From assembly GCA_013398275.1 (NCBI GenBank), contig VZSE01001754.1, forward strand, positions 634,515-698,514: a stretch of 64,000 nt of DNA, written 5' to 3'. Both the position numbers and the translations under genes were made by a program. Positions within the stretch are counted from its first letter, which is position 1; each line of letters starts with the position of its first letter. The notes under the pieces were generated by a model. The model made no database searches and was not told the origin of the DNA. It was given only the letters and a program-made list of their open reading frames with translations. This stretch comes from Promerops cafer (lineage: Eukaryota; Chordata; Aves; Passeriformes; Nectariniidae). Positions 61,701-64,000 of this stretch are shown in pieces.

Positions 61701-62380
61701 TGTGAATCTCCTTGGAAATTAGTTATTCAATATTCTTACTATATTTTAATTTGTGGTCCATTGAGAGAGAATATAGAGAGAGCTATTTTTTTTCAAATAA
61801 CTTTTGCAAACAAACTTATTCTCACATCATGTAACACTGGAACTGCTTAAACATATGGATATTAGGGATTTCGCAGAAAAATGGTAGCCCACTGCCCAGA
61901 ACTGGCCTGGAGTGATCAGAGGAAATTACAGAAATAGAAAGATCATAAGAAATGGTTCCTGTAACAGTGATAGGGTGTCTATCTGGATATCACACTGCTG
62001 CGAGTGGGACTTTTTCTTTAATTGCTGCAAAATGTCATAGTCAAAAATATCCTTTGTAAGTGAAAGAACCCAAATATTCATCCGACTCTTGCAATCCTTC
62101 CATCCTGTGTAACCTTACAATGCTTCCTGCTCACCATGGTCTGAACCCTGACAGTGGAAAAAATGAGAGTGAGATAAAATTTTCTTCTTCCATCACTAAA
62201 TTTCACTAGAACATCAGCAAATCATTTCATCTCAGTGCACCCCCAGTCCCTACACAAACACCTACACACAAGATTTTGTTTTATTTGGAGCATAAACTTT
62301 CAGTCTACAAAACACTTTTCTCTATATAGTACTCAGTGTAATTCTGTATTTGGTAAATACTGATTTTTTTTTTCCTTATA

Positions 62381-62720
62381 CAATCACAGAAAACTATATG
62401 GGTTGAAAGGACATCATCTCACCCAAAAACCAGCTCTGAGCAGGTCCAGCTAGATCAGCCTATTCAGGGACTTTTTGAGTTTTGCATATATCCAAAGCTG
62501 GTGTTTGCAAACCTCTCTTGGTCTGTGCTCCTGAGTAATCCACCTCATGATGAAAACCCTTCTCCTTTTATCTTGCCAGAATTTCTTCTCTTTCAAGTCC
62601 TTGGCCACAGGACTCCAGGTTTGTCCTCTCCATCCTCTCAATTTGGTTGCAGCAAGATATCCCTTTGCCATCTCTGTTTCTGATCACACTTCATGTTCTC
62701 CAGCCCCTTGACCATCCAGG
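62381..62720 (-). mobile_element. CR1 LINE 3' end, inverted, diverged
   Basis: CAATCACAGAAAACTATATGGGTTGAAAGGACATCATCTCACCC is the inverted 3' end. It is followed by GCTCTGAGCAGGTCCAGCTAGATCAG, AACCTCTCTTGGTCTGTGCTCCTGAG, CACCTCATGATGAAAACCCTTCTCCTTTTATCTTGCCAGAATTTCTTCTCTTTCAAG and TCCTTGGCCACAGGACTCC, which run parallel to the CR1 3' UTR (CACCCTCATGGTGAAAAATTTCTTCCTTATATC...). Substantial divergence indicates an older insertion. A 73-codon minus-strand frame here is repeat-derived. Confidence 0.82.
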
Positions 62721-64000
62721 TAAGATGATGTTCTCAAGGTCTCCTGATGTTTTACCTGAAAGTTTTCCTCTCCTTCAAACATATTTGTAACCAGGGCCTC
62801 AGAATTGAGTACAACTACCAGAGCTGCACACCAAGAATGATGCTGTGTCTGTGTGGCTACCACACCCACAGAATGCACCGAGCCTTCAGCAGTAAGACAA
62901 AAGAAACAGAGAAATTAAGGGTTACTGGAAGAAGGGGTAAGCAGCAGACAGCAAGGAATGGCCTTAGATGCTGGTTGCCAGCTTGGAAGAAACACCTCCA
63001 GATAGCCAGAGCAGATTAAATGGTGCTGTGGAATGGAAACCCAAAACTATGGAGAATTGAAGGTACTCAAACATCAAAAATTCACTAATCACAAAGTGCC
63101 ACTGTATGCCATCCAGTCTTATAAATAATAAAATTTTAAGCAAAACTATATTACGAAAAGGCATTAGCAGACTATACGGAGCTTCAAATGGATGGATGCT
63201 GAGATTTGCAATACTCACAGTTCTTCCTAGAACTTACAAATTTATCAGAATGTTTGTTACTGAAGACACTTAAGAGTTTTCTAAGTTTGGAAAATGCCAA
63301 GAAACTCAGCACAGAGCTTGCAACAATGAAAAATGAGAAGAATCCAGCCTTTTAACTTGGCTTCAAGGCCACATGTGGTTGCACTTTCCAGATGTATCTG
63401 CCATACTGGGCTTAGCACAAGATTAGCCTGGAAGAATTGTGTCTTTTCTCACTTTTACTCCACAGCCATATGGGTTAGAGGACTTGTCTGAGATGGAGAA
63501 AGCTCACATTTAAGTTAAACTCTTTTCACTGCACGGCTCTCTCTCTAGACCAAGGCAATTCTTCTGTACATGGCTACAAGCAAATGCCTGTAAGTCTGTG
63601 AAATGTCTGTAGGAAAGATTTAGAAGTATCAATGGACAACAAAAATGTTTATTCAAGGTGCTAAGAGTTGAAGCACCTTGAAGATTTAATTTGTTTTACA
63701 TTCTCTTGGGAATCCAGTGCCAGGTGTTAATCTTTAAGCAGGCATTACCCTCCTCACTACAGAATTGTATGTTTGGAAAAAAATCCCAGCCCCTGATTCA
63801 ACTCATCAAAATCTATGTGCCTCAAATTCTATGTAGATTTAGTCTTAACACCATGATATGAATTCTCTGCACAGTTTGAGGTAAACCAAGACATATGTTT
63901 GAATACTTTCACCAAGGGAGTCAAACAACAGAGGTATTCTCACCTCATTCACATTTTCCTAGTTTTATTTGGCTCATGAAGCATTAAAATGCTGAAATTG
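62721..64000. other. Unique DNA to window end, no gene seen
   Basis: No coding, RNA or repeat signature recognised. A 90-codon plus frame (62747-63019) and an 84-codon minus frame (62964-63218) lack any domain. Confidence 0.5.

Larger units (their letters stand above)
47848..62380. other. Unique AT-rich DNA, no gene supported
   Basis: About 14.5 kb without a recognisable exon, RNA gene or clear transposon. Frames do not exceed 110 codons. It contains homopolymers (A36 at 50505, T22 at 55073, A18 at 58745), a local duplication cluster at 49770-49895, a candidate conserved element at 51190-51560, a (TG)7 at 51979 and an AGTCACATTC cluster at 57388-57433. Confidence 0.5.

Overview
The window is AT-rich vertebrate nuclear DNA from a bird, most likely a songbird (Passeriformes). 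The dominant interspersed repeats are 5'-truncated CR1 LINEs with the avian 3' end (tandem ATTCTRTGA-type octamers), one of them of a passerine-type subfamily. There is also one block whose terminus (TGTCTTGGTTT...) resembles the long LTRs common in passerines. I see no bacterial gene organisation, no operons, no tRNA or rRNA gene, no CRISPR array and no open frame that I recognise as a host protein. The window is best read as intergenic or intronic sequence. Repeat family names come from memory of consensus sequences, not from a search.

Layout. 0-5 kb: a 223-bp segment at the window start recurs without a mismatch at 4418-4640. Between the copies lie a pure (AAAAT)n array of about 620 bp that runs into a 459-bp run of N, a plus-strand CR1 fragment (about 1.6-1.9 kb) and a minus-strand CR1 fragment (about 4.03-4.4 kb). 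5-20 kb: mostly unique AT-rich sequence. It holds two ancient MIR-like SINE pieces in opposite orientation near 6.1-6.5 kb that flank a cluster of POU/homeodomain-like palindromes, a perfect 11-bp inverted repeat at 7530-7553, a small CR1 piece at 12.1 kb and a weak one at 18.05 kb. 20.3-21.45 kb: a GC- and CpG-rich block interpreted as a solo LTR. 22.9-23.4 kb: a plus-strand CR1 3' end. 24-26 kb: two very degraded CR1 pieces. 27.8-29.2 kb: the most informative element, a minus-strand CR1 that keeps ORF1 remnants (Cys-rich/coiled-coil part and esterase-like part) fused to the ORF2 tail and 3' UTR, with the middle missing. 29-64 kb: unique AT-rich DNA broken by CR1 fragments at 38.2, 41.8-42.0, 47.2-47.85 and 62.4-62.7 kb, homopolymer tracts, small local duplications, and a stretch at 51.2-51.56 kb with the look of a conserved non-coding enhancer.

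How it works together: no gene set can be described. The only protein-coding traces belong to dead transposons. Any function of the window is therefore likely to be cis-regulatory or structural, and that is inference. The most useful follow-ups are the duplicated ends around the microsatellite/gap (assembly error or recent duplication), the internally deleted CR1, and the three or so candidate non-coding elements.
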